A stretch of DNA of 64,000 bases, taken from assembly GCF_014652935.1 (NCBI RefSeq), contig NZ_BMZT01000012.1, positions 18,453-82,452 of the forward strand, in the 5' to 3' direction. The stretch comes from Luteimonas padinae. Lineage in GTDB: Bacteria > Pseudomonadota > Gammaproteobacteria > Xanthomonadales > Xanthomonadaceae. Below the pieces are notes generated by a model that saw nothing but the letters and a program-made list of their open reading frames with translations, had not been told where the DNA came from and did no database searches. Of the stretch, positions 9,805 through 18,488 are shown one piece after another. The translations under genes and the position numbers were made by a program. Position 1 is the stretch's first letter; every line of letters starts with the position of its first letter.

Positions 9805-10347
9805 CTATCGCCGACGCGCTACTTCGCAGACCACATTGGCAGCCGATCCGGCGTCACGCTGCTGGATCCGGCCGGAATTGGCTACGACCAGTGCCCGGGC
9901 GCGCCCTTCCCCTCGTCCATCGCAGAGAGTCAACGTCACGTTCGAGCCGGCCAGGCTGCCATTGGACTGTACCGTCAGCCGAGTTCGCCCTGCCGTAGCG
10001 GTCAGACCGACGCCCGATGACAGCGGTCCGCGTTCGAAGATGATCGGCTCGCTGGCGTCCCGAACGCGGTTACCGTTGACATCGGGGAACGCGATCCATC
10101 CTTCGCTCCAATCGATGCCCCCTTGGCAGCCCGCTACCCCACCCGGACAGATGACGACCTCGGTCGACGTAACGACCGCCATCCGTGTAGAAGCCATCAG
10201 CGTCTCGTAAACGGATTCGAGGGCATTGCTCGCCCGTGTGGCATGCACGACGTTCATAGTCGCAGGTAGTGCGATCAGGGCCAGAACACCCACAATCGCC
10301 ATCGCCACAACCAGCTCGATTAGGCCCAATCCTCCGTTCTTAGTCAT
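9805..10347 (-). CDS. FimT/GspH-type pseudopilin at the end of the minor-pilin cluster
   Basis: A 180-residue pseudopilin. The prepilin-like segment is NGG/LGLIELVVAMA: Gly at -1 and Glu at +5 are kept, but the usual Phe at +1 is Leu. A GspH-like C-terminal domain follows, with TEVVICPGG, WSEGWIAFPDVNGNRV and paired Cys residues. GGGAG lies upstream of the ATG at 10347; an in-frame upstream start at 10383 is less likely. It follows pilE after 146 bases, a larger gap than in the rest of the operon, so it may be a later addition or have its own promoter. It resembles the lone copy at 4302-4841. Confidence 0.8.
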   Translation of the reverse strand: MTKNGGLGLIELVVAMAIVGVLALIALPATMNVVHATRASNALESVYETLMASTRMAVVTSTEVVICPGGVAGCQGGIDWSEGWIAFPDVNGNRVRDASEPIIFERGPLSSGVGLTATAGRTRLTVQSNGSLAGSNVTLTLCDGRGEGRARALVVANSGRIQQRDAGSAANVVCEVARRR

Positions 10348-10493
10348 GCCCGTCTCCCGGCCGTCGTGAATCGAAATTTTCACGACGACACCAGCAGCAG
10401 GACATCAGAAGAAGCGGACTGTCTCCTCGGATAGCAACATGCCGGCCTGTCGGTATTCCCGCGCCCGGCCTACGACGAGGGACCGGTGGTACG

Positions 10494-10910
10494 TCACCAG
10501 CAGCTACCCAGCGTCAACGCACGGGTCTTTTTTCCGGTCTGGTCGATGGTCATCTTTCCGCAGTTCTTGTCGTTGTTTGCCTGCGAGCCCTTCGGGTCGG
10601 TTTCAATGGTGTACGCCGCCGCGGTCACACTGCCGCTTACAAGCGACTGCGTGTAGAAGTTCGCGTTCCCGGAATCGCTACAGTCCGGCAGCACGGCACC
10701 CACATAGGTCAACTTGTTCGTGTAGTAGCGCTCCATGAACTGCGCACCTTCAATCAGGCAAGCCTGCGCCACGCTGCGCCGCGTCTTGGTCACGTGGGAT
10801 GTGTAGCTGGGCAGGGCGATCGCCGCCAGGATGGCGATCACCGCGACTGTGATCATCAACTCGATCAGAGTGAAACCCTGCGCCACTCGACTGGAGACGG
10901 CAGGACTCAC
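10494..10910 (-). CDS. pilE: type IV minor pilin PilE
   Basis: A 138-residue minor pilin with a canonical class III signal AQG/FTLIELMITVAVIA and Glu+5, then one long helix. The globular part has PilE-like Cys residues, including one next to the C-terminal Trp, likely forming the D-region disulfide. It primes pilus assembly with the other minor pilins and, in Pseudomonas, connects them to the major pilin. The GTG start overlaps the pilY1 stop by four bases (GTGA), so the two genes are translationally coupled. Confidence 0.87.
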   Translation of the reverse strand: MSPAVSSRVAQGFTLIELMITVAVIAILAAIALPSYTSHVTKTRRSVAQACLIEGAQFMERYYTNKLTYVGAVLPDCSDSGNANFYTQSLVSGSVTAAAYTIETDPKGSQANNDKNCGKMTIDQTGKKTRALTLGSCW

Positions 10911-13900
10911 GGGGTGCCTCCCATGCCCAGAATGAGCTCCCGCCAGCTGACGCGCTCAGGATCACCTGTGGCACGATTCGTCCTCAACTCAGCTGTCTCA
11001 CCATCAAAACGCGAGGCGAAAATATGCCTACCGAGCGAGTTGATGCCGGCGACGCCAGTCTCCAGACCAAGACCCGAATTAGCCATCGACTCATCGCCGT
11101 CGACCAGCGCATCGCTGCCATCGAACTGCCCATCGTCGTTCACGTCGAAATAGCTGCTCTCACCCAAACGGCCGCCGGTGAACGGATCAATCGCCATCAC
11201 CCAGGAGCGTGCACCCGCTCCGCAGGGATCAGTGGCGTTCGGAATCAGGGTCGCGGCCACCAGGGCTAATCCTTGGAAGATCATCGGCGACACCATGCGC
11301 TCGCCTTCCGCCCCCTTTGACGGCGACTTCAGGTCGATATACCAGCCGCTTTTCCCAGCCAAGTCGGACATGGTTCCGGCGGACAGCGCGCGAACCGGAT
11401 CACCACCAGGGGTGTTGCCTTCTGCCATGATCTTGCGCTCTTTGAGCTTATCCCTGCCGGTGATGAGCTTGCCGTCATCCTTGATCCCGTACCAGGTCTC
11501 GACGGCCATGCTGCCGACGTCCGCCGTGCCCAAGTAACGCCCAGTCCCGAAGAACACCCAGGTTTCCGAGCCGCTGTTGGGTCGCCTTGCGACCTGAGGG
11601 GGGATGCTAATGGGCCGACCGGCATTGAACAGCTTGACGCTGGACGGCTTCTTGTTTTCGAGGCCGGTGATTTTCCACAGGTTGCCCTTGAGATCACCGG
11701 CATACGCAGTGTCGAAGTACCCGTTGGGCTTGCTCCTCCACACCACGAGCCCGCTCAACCCACTGTCAGTGTCCGTGGCGGCTCCTGGATGCACGATACG
11801 AGTCGCCCCCGTGCTCAGATTGGATCCCCTGAGCCCGATCATGATTAAGGCGGCGGCGCCCCCGCTCACGCTGTTGGGTCCGTTTCCTAGCATTACGGAC
11901 CAGCTGTCCTCGGCGTGCTGGGCGATCACCGGTCTGCTAAGCACATTGCCCAACTGCGGAATGTCGGCACCGGTCTTGTCCCAGACCACGGACATACTCT
12001 CCGGATTGGTCACATCCAGCGCGAAGACGCCCGGCTTGCCGCGCCCCATGGTCCCTACCAGATAGGTCTTGTCCCCCGCTTCCGCGACGGCAATCTCGCC
12101 ATCGACGAAGTACTGGTGCTGGTGCGGAAGCGAACTCGCCATGGAGTACTCCGTGAGACCAGCCGTATCCTCGCGAACCGCCTTGGGTACGAAGGCGAAC
12201 ACTTCCCGGCCGGTGTCCGCATCGAAGGCATGAAGCATGCCGTCGTTGGCACCGACGTAGATCATGTTCTTTCGCGAATGCTCCGTGGTCGAGGGAACAA
12301 ATACCGGCTGCGAGTGGATAATATCGCCCAGCACGCTGACGCGTACGCGCATGCTGCCCACAGCCCCCCCCTCTTTGTCCCGGTCGCCACGGAGGTAGTC
12401 TGCGACTCCCGCCGGCAGGTTCGGAGCGTTGGTGGCGTTGAAGGCGACCCTGGCCGTACCGTCGGAACTACTGGTGTAGATCTTGCGGTCCTTCCAGTCC
12501 CGTGCGTTGAGCAGGGTGCTCGCACGCCACTGCGGGGACTTGGTCACCTCGCCGGTCGCCTGATCGATGAGATGGGCATTCAGCTCACCGGTCCACTGCT
12601 CACTAGTGAAGCGCGCCTGAAACAGCCGGGAGTTCGCCTCAAGCTGCGCGGACGTGGTACCCAACGCAGCGCCGGAACCCGGACGCGGCTCCCTCACGAT
12701 GCGCGAGAACGCCTCCTTGAGGCCGTCGATCATCGCGTCCGGGTTGTTGGCCAGGAAGAAGTTGCGCGGCCTAAGATCTCCCGATTGCGGCAGCGTGTCC
12801 CCATCGGTCCAGAGGCTGTCCTCAAGGGCATCCGTGCGCGTGCTGGGGTCGTAGTCATACGGCACCACGAAACCGCCGTACTTCGCCGCCAGCCAGTACT
12901 GGTTGCTGTCCTTCGGCCTGACGTAGGTCGAGCCCTGCATCTCAGCCACGTCCATCCAGTAGGTTGAGATCGTCTGCTTGCCAACAAGGTCGGAACGCTG
13001 GTCGCGCACATGTGCATCATAGGCCAGCCCCGCAATGTACGCCGAGGCGCCCTGACTTCCGAAGCTCGGGGACTTCCCCGAGATACTGAGGCCCTCGAGC
13101 TTACCCATCTGCTGGGTGAGTTTTTCCACGTCCACCAAGGTGTCGCTCTCGACGGCATCGGGCACGCTCGGTTCGTCTACGCTGAGATCTATTCCCCCGG
13201 GCAGGTTGCGATCCCTGTGGCTGTAGACGTCGCCAATGCCAAGAATCACGTTCGCCTGGCACGAATACATGATCGGATCTGTCCAGTCCGTGATCACCGG
13301 AAAGCCATCGGCAAGCTTATAGGTTAGATTATTCGTGTACTCGGGAACGTTCCCGATGTTGCGCAGGTAACGCGTGGCGGCGTAGTACAGTTCACTCACA
13401 GGATCATAGCTTTTATGTTTCGCAATACGGCTGCCATCCGGGGTATCTGGCATGCTGCCAAATTTATTGATGTAGTTGATCACCCCACTGTCTTTGATAG
13501 CGAGTTCGGTAGCCGTTGCGCTGGCATCGGTCGGGTTGGGGTTCCTGATCAGCACGCCAGTACTCGCATCCCACTCCCGGTGGGTGTTCGCCTCCGGCTC
13601 CTGCATGGCAGGATGAGTCCGCGGTCCGACGAACTTCTGACGGGCACGAAGCGCCGCTCCATCGCGCTTCACGTCCGAGTCGTTGAGATAGCCGAAAACG
13701 CTGTAGCGTAGACGTTCAGAATATTGTTGGATCAGGCCTTCCGGCTTATACCCCTGAGAGTACTTCGTGCAGTTGTCCGAGATGAAGCCCATCTTGCACA
13801 CGCGGACGCGGACGAAAACCTCGTACACCACGCCGGCATCCGAACCGTTCCCACCGGACAGCGCATGCTGATCCGGGTTGTACGTAAGCACCGCGTCTGT

Positions 13901-14545
13901 CCCCGCGTTGAGATCGCCGCTGCTGGTGAATCGCATCTTGTTGCCCAGCCCTTCGATCCGCATTTTGAAGCTTTCCCAGCTCGCGGGAGTGTAATTCTCC
14001 ACTACCGTCGAATTGGCTGTCGAAAAGTGAGGGAACTGCTTCGTATCGCCTTGGCCGTCATGCCATGCCTTCTCGATCCAGGTGTCGTCCGGATCATCCT
14101 TGACACGGTTGCCACCCGTGAGCGCCACGCGGAATGGGTCGATGGCCTGCGTCGTCGCCCAGTTGAGGAATTTGCCGCTCCACTCCTTGCTTCCACGGCA
14201 GGCACCGCTCGCGTCCGCCTTCGACACCGGATCGAAAAACCGCTTTTCTTCCGTCTCCGAGTACACATAGGCATAGCAAAAATTCGCGTCGAACAGTCCC
14301 GTATATCGACCTGCCGTCTTGAAGTCCGTCGAATCCTTGTAGGCCGCCACACTGAGTGTCGGCCACTCCACCGACGGCGTCAGCACCAGGTTCCCCGGGA
14401 CCTCTTGGGGAAGGAACAGTGGGGTCTTCGAGATCGATATCGCGGAATCCGCAGGAGTGGACGCGATGCCGGCCAGTAGCCCCACAGCCATGGCGGCGGC
14501 GAACGTATGCGACGTCGATGCACGGAAGGTCTTGGGCGTCTTCAT
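10907..14545 (-). CDS. pilY1: type IV pilus tip adhesin/assembly protein PilY1
   Basis: A 1212-residue secreted protein. A signal peptide (hydrophobic stretch about residues 16-34) leads to an N-terminal region of unknown fold, then the conserved C-terminal PilY1 beta-propeller (from about residue 700, with IYVGANDGMLHAFDADTG). An EF-hand-like calcium loop, DVNDDGQFDGSD, lies near residues 1131-1142. PilY1 sits at the pilus tip, counteracts PilT-driven retraction through calcium binding, and in several bacteria mediates adhesion and surface sensing. I see no DxSxS von Willebrand A motif near the N-terminus, unlike the Pseudomonas protein. ATG 14545 is preferred over TTG 14560 because AAGGTGA lies just upstream of it. 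Confidence 0.93.
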   Translation of the reverse strand: MKTPKTFRASTSHTFAAAMAVGLLAGIASTPADSAISISKTPLFLPQEVPGNLVLTPSVEWPTLSVAAYKDSTDFKTAGRYTGLFDANFCYAYVYSETEEKRFFDPVSKADASGACRGSKEWSGKFLNWATTQAIDPFRVALTGGNRVKDDPDDTWIEKAWHDGQGDTKQFPHFSTANSTVVENYTPASWESFKMRIEGLGNKMRFTSSGDLNAGTDAVLTYNPDQHALSGGNGSDAGVVYEVFVRVRVCKMGFISDNCTKYSQGYKPEGLIQQYSERLRYSVFGYLNDSDVKRDGAALRARQKFVGPRTHPAMQEPEANTHREWDASTGVLIRNPNPTDASATATELAIKDSGVINYINKFGSMPDTPDGSRIAKHKSYDPVSELYYAATRYLRNIGNVPEYTNNLTYKLADGFPVITDWTDPIMYSCQANVILGIGDVYSHRDRNLPGGIDLSVDEPSVPDAVESDTLVDVEKLTQQMGKLEGLSISGKSPSFGSQGASAYIAGLAYDAHVRDQRSDLVGKQTISTYWMDVAEMQGSTYVRPKDSNQYWLAAKYGGFVVPYDYDPSTRTDALEDSLWTDGDTLPQSGDLRPRNFFLANNPDAMIDGLKEAFSRIVREPRPGSGAALGTTSAQLEANSRLFQARFTSEQWTGELNAHLIDQATGEVTKSPQWRASTLLNARDWKDRKIYTSSSDGTARVAFNATNAPNLPAGVADYLRGDRDKEGGAVGSMRVRVSVLGDIIHSQPVFVPSTTEHSRKNMIYVGANDGMLHAFDADTGREVFAFVPKAVREDTAGLTEYSMASSLPHQHQYFVDGEIAVAEAGDKTYLVGTMGRGKPGVFALDVTNPESMSVVWDKTGADIPQLGNVLSRPVIAQHAEDSWSVMLGNGPNSVSGGAAALIMIGLRGSNLSTGATRIVHPGAATDTDSGLSGLVVWRSKPNGYFDTAYAGDLKGNLWKITGLENKKPSSVKLFNAGRPISIPPQVARRPNSGSETWVFFGTGRYLGTADVGSMAVETWYGIKDDGKLITGRDKLKERKIMAEGNTPGGDPVRALSAGTMSDLAGKSGWYIDLKSPSKGAEGERMVSPMIFQGLALVAATLIPNATDPCGAGARSWVMAIDPFTGGRLGESSYFDVNDDGQFDGSDALVDGDESMANSGLGLETGVAGINSLGRHIFASRFDGETAELRTNRATGDPERVSWRELILGMGGTP

Positions 14546-14556
14546 CAGGTCACCTT

Positions 14557-15155
14557 TCAAGGAGTGCCAGGCAGCGGAATGGCGTAATTGGCGGTCAGGA
14601 CGACCAGCGCGCGACCGTTCGCCGAGTTGTCGGATGGATCACGGCTGCGGGCGAACACCCGGTAATAGGCGCGGGCCGTAAACGAGGTCTGCTGGCCGCC
14701 GTACTGATGGGAACCTGCGCTGTCGTCGAGGCCGTAGGCCGACGCCGACGACAGGCTGTCGAATCGCTGGATCAGGTACTGCGGAGTTCCTGCGGCGTTG
14801 TCGGACAGCGCTGAATCGCCAGCCATGTCCTGCCAGCAGTCGGTGCAGCCGCTCACCACACCCGAATCGTCGGGCAGGCCGCAGCCGTGGTTCCACTGAT
14901 GCAGTCTTGACCTAGTGTACTGGTGGTGTCTGCCTGGATCACGGCCTCGGCAGCGCGAAGACCGGCTTCGGCCGCCTGGAACTCAAGACTGCGGTCACGC
15001 TGACCCGCGGCCATGCGCTCCTCCATGACCGTGCCGCGAAGGCCGCCCAGCGCAAGCAGGGTGAGCACGGCAAGCAGGATCAGGGCAATCACCAGCACGG
15101 CGCCTCCCTGGCTGGCTGCGCCGGCCCGGCGGGACAGGATCGTCATCGGTTTCAT
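14557..15155 (-). pseudogene. pilX: minor pilin PilX, interrupted by an apparent single-base frameshift
   Basis: Two overlapping half-genes cover what is normally one PilX gene. The first (15155-14853) encodes the N-terminal segment QGGAVLVIALILLAVLTL, then FQAAEAGLRAAEAVI, typical of PilX, and stops early after TIRVW. The second (14859-14557) encodes the C-terminal half, with a PilX-like ending (FTARAYYRVFARS, then ALVVLTANYAI). Adding one C to the CCC run (GGG at 14872-14874 on the plus strand) joins them into one frame of 199 codons with Cys-rich sequence across the junction. Start and stop overlap pilW and lie next to pilY1 as expected in the operon. It may be a sequencing error in a homopolymer, phase variation or a true null allele. 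Confidence 0.75.
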
Positions 15156-16237
15156 TGCAGTCGGTTCCTCAGCGCCACGGTTGTGGAGAGTTCACGTCCC
15201 AACAGCACGCCGTTGATAGCGGCGGACTTGTCGTCGCTTTCGAATGTGAGCTTGATCCGCACGGCAGCCACCCGCGCCCACTCCTCATCAGTGGTGATGG
15301 CCGAGGCGCTCAGGTAACTGCCATCGAGCAGATACTCGAAGGCCAGCGAGCGGACGTTCTCCGCGATCTCGTCGGCGGTAGCGCTTGGCCCATCCACGCG
15401 GCGGTACAGCGACTTGCCCGACGTCGTGCCGTTGCCGACGTACCAGCTGATGCTCCGCATGCGGGCGATGATCGCCGGCGGACTGCCTTCGTACATGCAT
15501 CCTTTTGGCGCGTTCGGCAGCGTGGTGCCGCCTTTCCACCAGCCCTGCGTGCAACCGAAAGCGTAGCGCTTGTCCGAACCGTTCGGGCAATTTCCACCGG
15601 GTGCCAAGCAGTTGGTCGCATTGCCAGGAGTAACACTGGCCTTCTTCTGGATCTTTATCCCCTTTCCGCTCACGTCCGTGGCCTGGAAGATCGCAGCGTG
15701 CTCCGGGTCGCAAACCATGACGATCGCATTATTCCAATCTGCGGGCACCGGATCGAAGGTGTTGATGTTCACATCAGACGAATTGCCCGCATCCACGCGC
15801 ATGCCGCCTTCGGTCGCGGACTTGAGCACAATGGCTTCCGAATAGTTGCCCGTACCGATGATGCTTGCGCTGACCCGATCCCGCGCACCCGAGCCGAACT
15901 TGATACCGTCTTGGCTGCTGCTATAGCCGATCAGACCGCCCCCGAAATCCGCGTATGGATACAACGATGAGTTGTTGAGAACATTGACCGGACGCAACGA
16001 GGAGTTGCAGGCGTTTCCACCCGACTCACGGATATCGCGCGACATCAGCTCGAAGGCAGCACGCGCGTTCTCCTGCACTCGACCCAGGCTCTCCGTCGAC
16101 GCATAGACCTGCCGACTCGACAGGAACACCGAAATGGCCGCACCTGCCAGGATCGTTCCAAGAAGCAGGGCGATCATCAATTCAATAAGCGTGAATCCGC
16201 GGCCGTCCCGGCGCGGTCCTGCGCGATAGTTGCTCAT
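15152..16237 (-). CDS. pilW: type IV minor pilin PilW
   Basis: A 361-residue minor pilin. The class III signal GRG/FTLIELMIALLLG has Glu+5, and it is followed by SSRQVYASTESLGRVQENARAAFELMSRDIRESG, the conserved helix of PilW. The large C-terminal domain with several Cys residues is typical. In the inner membrane PilW joins the PilVWX-FimU priming complex that initiates pilus assembly and carries PilY1 to the tip. ATG 16237 overlaps the pilV stop by four bases, and the pilW stop overlaps the pilX ATG by four bases. Confidence 0.92.
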   Translation of the reverse strand: MSNYRAGPRRDGRGFTLIELMIALLLGTILAGAAISVFLSSRQVYASTESLGRVQENARAAFELMSRDIRESGGNACNSSLRPVNVLNNSSLYPYADFGGGLIGYSSSQDGIKFGSGARDRVSASIIGTGNYSEAIVLKSATEGGMRVDAGNSSDVNINTFDPVPADWNNAIVMVCDPEHAAIFQATDVSGKGIKIQKKASVTPGNATNCLAPGGNCPNGSDKRYAFGCTQGWWKGGTTLPNAPKGCMYEGSPPAIIARMRSISWYVGNGTTSGKSLYRRVDGPSATADEIAENVRSLAFEYLLDGSYLSASAITTDEEWARVAAVRIKLTFESDDKSAAINGVLLGRELSTTVALRNRLQ

Positions 16238-16671
16238 AGCCGCGTCCTCGTGCTGACCAAACCACTGTCGTTGCCACCACGGCTGTCGGTCCAAGAAACA
16301 GAGGCGGTACAGTCGCCGCCTTGGCAGTTGATTGCGCCACATGCCCCGGAACCGAGCTGCGCCTTCAACGCCGCCAGCCAGTAGGCTTGGTCCTTCTGCG
16401 CCAATGTGGCGGTGTTCACCGGTGCAGTGCAGAGCCTGGTGACGTTGTAGTCGCCGTTGCGGGCCGCGTCGACATTGGCGCGCATGCTGTCGAGGATGGA
16501 GTACGAGAAGATGGTCGCCATGCTCTGCTGATGCGACTGCTGGCTGTTTCGAAGGGCCATCATCTGCATCGCGGCGACACCAAGCAGGCCGATCGCCAAA
16601 ATGAGAACGGTGATCAGCACCTCCAGCATCGTCGCACCGCGCTGCTTGCGGGAAATCGGACAGGTGGGCAT
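16234..16671 (-). CDS. pilV: type IV minor pilin PilV
   Basis: A 145-residue minor pilin with the processing site QRG/ATMLEVLITVLILAIGLLGVAAMQ. Glu+5 is kept, and the Leu/Gly-rich helix followed by SQQSHQQSMATIFSYSILDSMRAN is the PilV signature. The C-terminal domain is short and carries paired Cys residues. ATG 16671 follows the fimT stop by eight bases; the longer upstream frame is Arg-rich and overlaps fimT, so it was not used. Confidence 0.9.
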   Translation of the reverse strand: MPTCPISRKQRGATMLEVLITVLILAIGLLGVAAMQMMALRNSQQSHQQSMATIFSYSILDSMRANVDAARNGDYNVTRLCTAPVNTATLAQKDQAYWLAALKAQLGSGACGAINCQGGDCTASVSWTDSRGGNDSGLVSTRTRL

Positions 16672-16679
16672 AGGTTCAC

Positions 16680-17315
16680 TCACAATGTGTTGGATCTCGG
16701 GGCGGCGCAGCTGCCGCCGCCATTGACCCGAGTCACGCTGATCCGGCTGCCGCTGGCGATGCCGACGCGTCGCGTGTTCTCGGGAGGCCTCGTCGTCGGG
16801 ATACATAGCGAAATGACCGCATTCACGAACTGATTGGACGAGCTGGACGATCGGGCGAAGCCATCCGGACGAAACGCGAGCCGCGTTCCAAATCCTGTGC
16901 TGACGCGCATCTGGACCTTCGGCGGAAGCGTGAGCCGGCCCAGCACGGCCCTACCGGGCACGAAGGCCTTCAGGCCCGTCGCCCCGCTGGTGACGCAGGC
17001 ACTCGTGGCGGTGGACGCGGCATCCGGGTCGACTACCGGACATACCACAACCATCTGGTTGCGCCGGAGCGCTTCCATCCTGGCTCCCTGGAGGAATACC
17101 GACATCTCGTTAGCTACGCCGGTTAGCCGGTTGCCATTAACCACGCCGGAAAAATTAGGGACCGCGATCGCGATGATCACCGCGAGCACCGCGATCGTCA
17201 CCATAAGTTCGATCAAGGTGAAGCCGGTCGAATCTCGACACGGCCGCCTCCCTCTCCTGACGGATACAACCTTGATCTTCAGCCCCATGCCGGAAGCGCC
17301 CCTCTGGATCCTCAT
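16680..17315 (-). CDS. FimT/FimU-type minor pilin, first gene of the pilin operon
   Basis: A 211-residue GspH/FimT-domain pilin corresponding in position to FimU/FimT of the Pseudomonas fimU-pilVWXY1E operon. The processing site is STG/FTLIELMVTIAVLAVIIAIAVP with Glu+5. GARMEALRRNQMVVVCP, RLAFRPDGF and a basic C-terminus follow. The ATG at 17315 is preceded by TAGTAT seven bases upstream and no Shine-Dalgarno sequence, suggesting a leaderless start; ATG 17288 with a weak GAGGGG is the alternative. Divergent from the histidine kinase gene at 17450. Confidence 0.83.
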   Translation of the reverse strand: MRIQRGASGMGLKIKVVSVRRGRRPCRDSTGFTLIELMVTIAVLAVIIAIAVPNFSGVVNGNRLTGVANEMSVFLQGARMEALRRNQMVVVCPVVDPDAASTATSACVTSGATGLKAFVPGRAVLGRLTLPPKVQMRVSTGFGTRLAFRPDGFARSSSSSNQFVNAVISLCIPTTRPPENTRRVGIASGSRISVTRVNGGGSCAAPRSNTL

Positions 17316-17449
17316 GGCATGAATACTAGTTGCAGCCTCCCCTGAAAGTGCGACTCCGGCGGACAGACGGCTGATCTGCTATCGCCAGCGGCAGCAAGGG
17401 CCATTCAACACCTTGAGGAGACCTGCGGCCTGAGGCATTCTCGCTGATC

Positions 17450-18487
17450 ATGAACGAGCGATCGGCCGCCTCGACCCCGCAAGAAACTGTCGCCGCACTC
17501 GGGCAGCCCAATTCCGTGCTGTGGCTCATCCTGTCTACTCAGGCCCTGGCCACCATTCTGGCGCTGGCACCTGGCGTGGAGATGGATCGCTGGCTGTACT
17601 ACTGCCTGATCTCCTTCCTCCTCCAGTGGGTCGGCCTACTGACCTTGGGACTGATCATGCTGTTCCGGCGCCAGTTGGACACCCTGTCGCCGCTGCGCCT
17701 GAGCTGGATGGCGGTAATACTGCTGCTGGCGTCCATCTTGATCGTGGGAGCCGTGGGCCTCGCCCTTCTGCCAGAGGTGTTTCCCATTAACCAGAACCAG
17801 CTTTTGGACGACTGGGGGCGGACCGGGATGATGATCACCGCAGCCGGCGTACTAGCCGCCCTCGCCTTCCAGAACCACTGGCGTTCGAAGCAGTTGGCGA
17901 TACGCGCAAAGCAGGCTGAACTCGATGCACTGCGCGCCCGCGTCGAGCCGCACTTCCTATTCAACGCACTCAATACCGCGATCGCGCTGCTGCATAAGCG
18001 CCCCGAGACGGCCGAGCATGTACTGCTGGCCCTTTCGGATCTTTTCCGCGCCGCGCTATCCATCTCTCGCGAACATCAGCTCGGCGAGGAAATCAAGCTG
18101 ACGCAGCAATACCTGATGATCGAGTCGCTCCGCTTGGGGGATCGGCTTCACGTCGAGTGGGACGTCGATGCAGCGCCCGACGATGTCCCCATCCCGGTGC
18201 TAGCCCTGCAGACGATCGTCGAGAACGCGATCCGCCACGGCATCGAACGCCTGCCCGGCGGAGGGGCAGGCGTGCGCATCATCGCCGAAGCCAACGCAAA
18301 AGGGACACAGATCCTGGTGATTAAGCCGGTCCCACCCGGCGACCAGGGTCGCACGGGGCATAAGGTAGGTCTCGCGGCCACCCGAGCGCGGCTGGAAGCC
18401 ATGGGGCCGGCCGCAGCCTCACTGCGGACCACGCACGCGAACGGGCAATTCGAGGCCCGCATCAGTCTGCCTGCAGCCACCTGCTAA
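17450..18487 (+). CDS. AlgZ/FimS-like membrane histidine kinase
   Basis: A 345-residue sensor kinase. About four hydrophobic helices lie in residues 20-130, with no sizeable periplasmic domain. A linker helix leads to the His_kinase (LytS/AlgZ) domain: RVEPHFLFNALNTAIALL holds the phospho-acceptor His, and QTIVENAIRHGIERL is the N-box. The Gly-rich ATP-lid is degenerate (VIKPVPPG, then HKVGLAATRARLEAMG), like that of AlgZ/FimS. In Pseudomonas FimS works with AlgR to control the fimU-pilVWXY1E operon. The equivalent operon is divergently transcribed 134 bases away here, but no response-regulator gene lies nearby. It converges on ppnN with one base between the stops. Confidence 0.84.
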   Translation: MNERSAASTPQETVAALGQPNSVLWLILSTQALATILALAPGVEMDRWLYYCLISFLLQWVGLLTLGLIMLFRRQLDTLSPLRLSWMAVILLLASILIVGAVGLALLPEVFPINQNQLLDDWGRTGMMITAAGVLAALAFQNHWRSKQLAIRAKQAELDALRARVEPHFLFNALNTAIALLHKRPETAEHVLLALSDLFRAALSISREHQLGEEIKLTQQYLMIESLRLGDRLHVEWDVDAAPDDVPIPVLALQTIVENAIRHGIERLPGGGAGVRIIAEANAKGTQILVIKPVPPGDQGRTGHKVGLAATRARLEAMGPAAASLRTTHANGQFEARISLPAATC

Positions 18488-18488
18488 C

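Noticed and set aside
14557..15155. Two independent small genes in place of pilX
   Set aside because: The halves match the N- and C-terminal parts of one PilX, and a single inserted base joins them in frame, so a frameshift is the simpler reading.
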